From an uncultured Propionibacteriaceae bacterium (GTDB lineage Bacteria; Actinomycetota; Actinomycetes; Propionibacteriales; Propionibacteriaceae), in contig CALLVV010000010.1 in assembly GCA_938012815.1 (NCBI GenBank), positions 1 to 41,915 of the forward strand: a stretch of DNA of 41,915 bases, written 5' to 3'. Each line of letters begins with the position of its first letter. Position 1 is the stretch's first letter. The notes below the pieces were generated by a model, which worked only from the letters and a program-made list of their open reading frames with translations, was not told where the DNA came from and did no database searches. This document shows positions 40,385 to 41,915 of this stretch, in pieces. The translations under genes and the position numbers were made by a program.

Positions 40385-41842
40385 ATGAGCACAGAGCAGG
40401 TAGACAGCCACGAGGCGAAGGATCGCGCAGACAACCGGAAGTCTCCTTACTCGGAGGCCTTCAAGAAGTTCATCGTCTCGGGTTGGGCACCCTACTCGAA
40501 GGTTCCACCCGAGCGACTGGCGGCCGCCGATTGGACCCCCGCCCGTTGGGCCTCCCTACGCGAGGCCTTCCCGGGCGCGACCCTCGTGATCCCTGCCGGG
40601 CCGTACAAGGTGCGTTCCAACGACTGCGACTACCGGTTCCGTCCTCACTCCACCTTCGCCTGGGTGACAGGGTTGGGTGAGGACCGGGAACCCGATGCGG
40701 TCGTCGTGGTCTCCCCAACCGATGTCTGCCTGTACTTCCGGCCTCGCTGCCCCAGGACGGATGAGGAGTTCTACGCTTCCAGCCGGTACGGGGAGATGTG
40801 GGTCGGCCAGCGTGACTCCTTGGAAGAGATGACCGCCCGGATCGGTTTCCCCTGCCGGGATCTACGTCAGCTGAGGGACGAGCTTTCCGGGGTCGTCGGC
40901 CTGCGGGTGGTCCGCGAGACCGATCCTGATATCACTGCCATGGTCGATGAACTGCGCGGCGGTCAAGCGCAGGACGCGGACGCGGAGCTGTTCCGCACGC
41001 TCTCCGAGCTTCGCCTGGTCAAGGACGACTTCGAGGTCAACGAGCTGCGTCGCGCCTGCGAGGCCACCCGGGTTGGTTTCGAGGCTGTTGCCAGTGAACT
41101 CCCGAACGCCGTGGCAGGTGGACGCGGTGAACGCTGGGTGGAGGGGATCTTCAGCCTGCACGCCCGTCACCTGGGCAACAACGTCGGTTACGACACCATC
41201 TCCGCTGGCGGTGATAACGCCAACACCCTGCACTGGATCCGCAACGACGGCGACATCCTGAACGGCGACCTTCTGCTACTGGATGCCGGGGTCGAGGTCA
41301 ACTCGCTGTACACGGCGGACGTGACCCGCACGCTGCCGGTCAACGGCCACTACACCGACGCGCAGCGCCGCGTCTACGAGGTGGTTCTAGCGGCTCAAGA
41401 GGCAGGTATCGCGGCGTGCCGGGCGGGCAACGGCTTCCTGGATCCGCACCGCGCGGCCATCAGGGTGATCGCGGAGTTCCTGGCCGAAATCGGTGTGCTG
41501 CCCTGCTCGGTCGAGGAAACCCTCACCGACGACGGCGGCTATCACCGGCGCTGGATGGTGCACGGAACATCGCACCATCTGGGCCTGGACGTCCACGACT
41601 GCGCCGCCGCCCGCCGGGAGAAATACCGCGACGCGAAACTGCTGCCAGGCATGGTGATCACGGTGGAACCGGGTCTCTACTTCAAGTCGACCGACCTTCT
41701 CGTTCCCGAGGAATACCGCGGCATCGGGGTGCGCATCGAGGACGACATCCTCATCACCGAGGGCGATCCCGAGAACCTGTCGGCCTCGCTGCCCCGCGCG
41801 AGCAGGGACGTGGAGGCCTGGCTGGCCCGTCTGAAGGACTGA
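40385..41842 (+). CDS. pepP: Xaa-Pro aminopeptidase (aminopeptidase P)
   Basis: A 485-residue metallopeptidase that cuts the first residue from peptides with Pro in second place. The N-terminal creatinase-type domain includes YRFRPHSTFAWVTGLGEDRE, typical of aminopeptidase P. The pita-bread catalytic domain has the two Asp ligands in LLDAGVEVNSLYTADVTRTLP, His in HGTSHHLGLDVHD, and the two Glu in ITVEPGLYF and GVRIEDDILIT. The ATG at 40385, 7 nt after TAAACT, gives the normal length; a longer frame upstream runs antisense through the zinc-ribbon gene. A strong terminator follows. Confidence 0.94.
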   Translation: MSTEQVDSHEAKDRADNRKSPYSEAFKKFIVSGWAPYSKVPPERLAAADWTPARWASLREAFPGATLVIPAGPYKVRSNDCDYRFRPHSTFAWVTGLGEDREPDAVVVVSPTDVCLYFRPRCPRTDEEFYASSRYGEMWVGQRDSLEEMTARIGFPCRDLRQLRDELSGVVGLRVVRETDPDITAMVDELRGGQAQDADAELFRTLSELRLVKDDFEVNELRRACEATRVGFEAVASELPNAVAGGRGERWVEGIFSLHARHLGNNVGYDTISAGGDNANTLHWIRNDGDILNGDLLLLDAGVEVNSLYTADVTRTLPVNGHYTDAQRRVYEVVLAAQEAGIAACRAGNGFLDPHRAAIRVIAEFLAEIGVLPCSVEETLTDDGGYHRRWMVHGTSHHLGLDVHDCAAARREKYRDAKLLPGMVITVEPGLYFKSTDLLVPEEYRGIGVRIEDDILITEGDPENLSASLPRASRDVEAWLARLKD

Positions 41843-41853
41843 CCGCCGACCGC

Positions 41854-41893
41854 CCCGCCTCGGTGGAACCATCCCATCGAGGCGGGCCTTTCT
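41854..41893 (+). terminator. Intrinsic terminator after pepP
   Basis: CCCGCCTCG (41854-41862) pairs perfectly with CGAGGCGGG (41878-41886) across a 15-nt loop, followed by CCTTTCTC. The stem is 12 nt past the stop codon. Confidence 0.85.
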
Positions 41894-41915
41894 CATGCTC
41901 GGATCCGTTTAGCGT

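Noticed and set aside
1..41915. tRNA genes, CRISPR arrays and insertion sequences
   Set aside because: I saw no cloverleaf-like tRNA, no regularly spaced repeat array and no transposase text in any frame; a tRNAscan or ISfinder run would be needed to be sure.

Overview
This is a high-GC actinobacterial chromosome segment. Gene content and order (glnA / glnE / glnA2 / map, lipB-lipA-DUF4191, cbiMNQO with a cobalamin riboswitch, rnpB next to an RNB ribonuclease and a C4 zinc-ribbon protein) suggest the Propionibacteriaceae (Arachnia/Tessaracoccus-like). That assignment is inference from content only. Many genes appear to be leaderless: a TANNNT-type -10 box lies about 7 nt before the start codon.

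Layout. 0-1.5 kb: end of a Ser/Gly-rich lipoprotein gene and a DUF1707 membrane protein. 1.5-5.1 kb (minus strand): cobalt importer cbiMNQO behind a compact cobalamin riboswitch, preceded by precorrin-8X methylmutase and a coupled 29-codon ORF. 5.2-9.5 kb (plus strand): lipoate synthesis (lipB, lipA), a DUF4191 membrane protein and an ABC-F ATPase. 9.5-11.3 kb: a GNAT acetyltransferase and a frame-shattered glycosyltransferase pseudogene. 11.4-12.9 kb: thiosulfate uptake genes (tsuA/tsuB type) behind a sulfur-type leader peptide and an intrinsic terminator. 13.1-14.0 kb: a secreted Cys-rich, halocin-C8-like protein, possibly frameshifted in its signal peptide, and a small membrane protein. 14.4-16.5 kb: an ABC-2 exporter with a TetR regulator and a four-half-site operator on the promoter and start codon. 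16.6-21.2 kb: glnA with a GlnR-type box, an MMPL transporter and a PfkB sugar kinase. 21.4-23.9 kb (minus): FMN-riboswitch-controlled RibXY-like riboflavin importer without an ATPase gene. 23.9-28.7 kb: glnE, an SCP-like protein and glnA2. 28.8-31.6 kb: three tandem DUF2510 membrane-anchored proteins. 31.7-32.9 kb: map and a small membrane protein.

33.06-37.77 kb is a probable small genomic island. A 25-bp exact direct repeat (about 31 bp with one indel) flanks it. The right copy is the 3' end of rnpB and the left copy is a displaced 3' fragment. The island carries decayed genes, a lipoprotein, a two-helix mini-protein, an unfamiliar 290-aa protein and a tightly coupled three-gene operon: HTH protein, RelA/SpoT-type nucleotide synthetase, 96-aa partner. 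The last resembles a ToxSAS toxin-antitoxin or defence module. Right of it are rnpB, an RNB ribonuclease, a zinc-ribbon coiled-coil protein and an Xaa-Pro aminopeptidase ending in a strong terminator.

Themes: nitrogen control is spread over glnA, glnE and glnA2. Three RNA or leader-based controls (cobalamin, FMN, sulfur leader peptide) each govern uptake of a cofactor precursor or nutrient. No tRNA, CRISPR array or intact transposase was seen.
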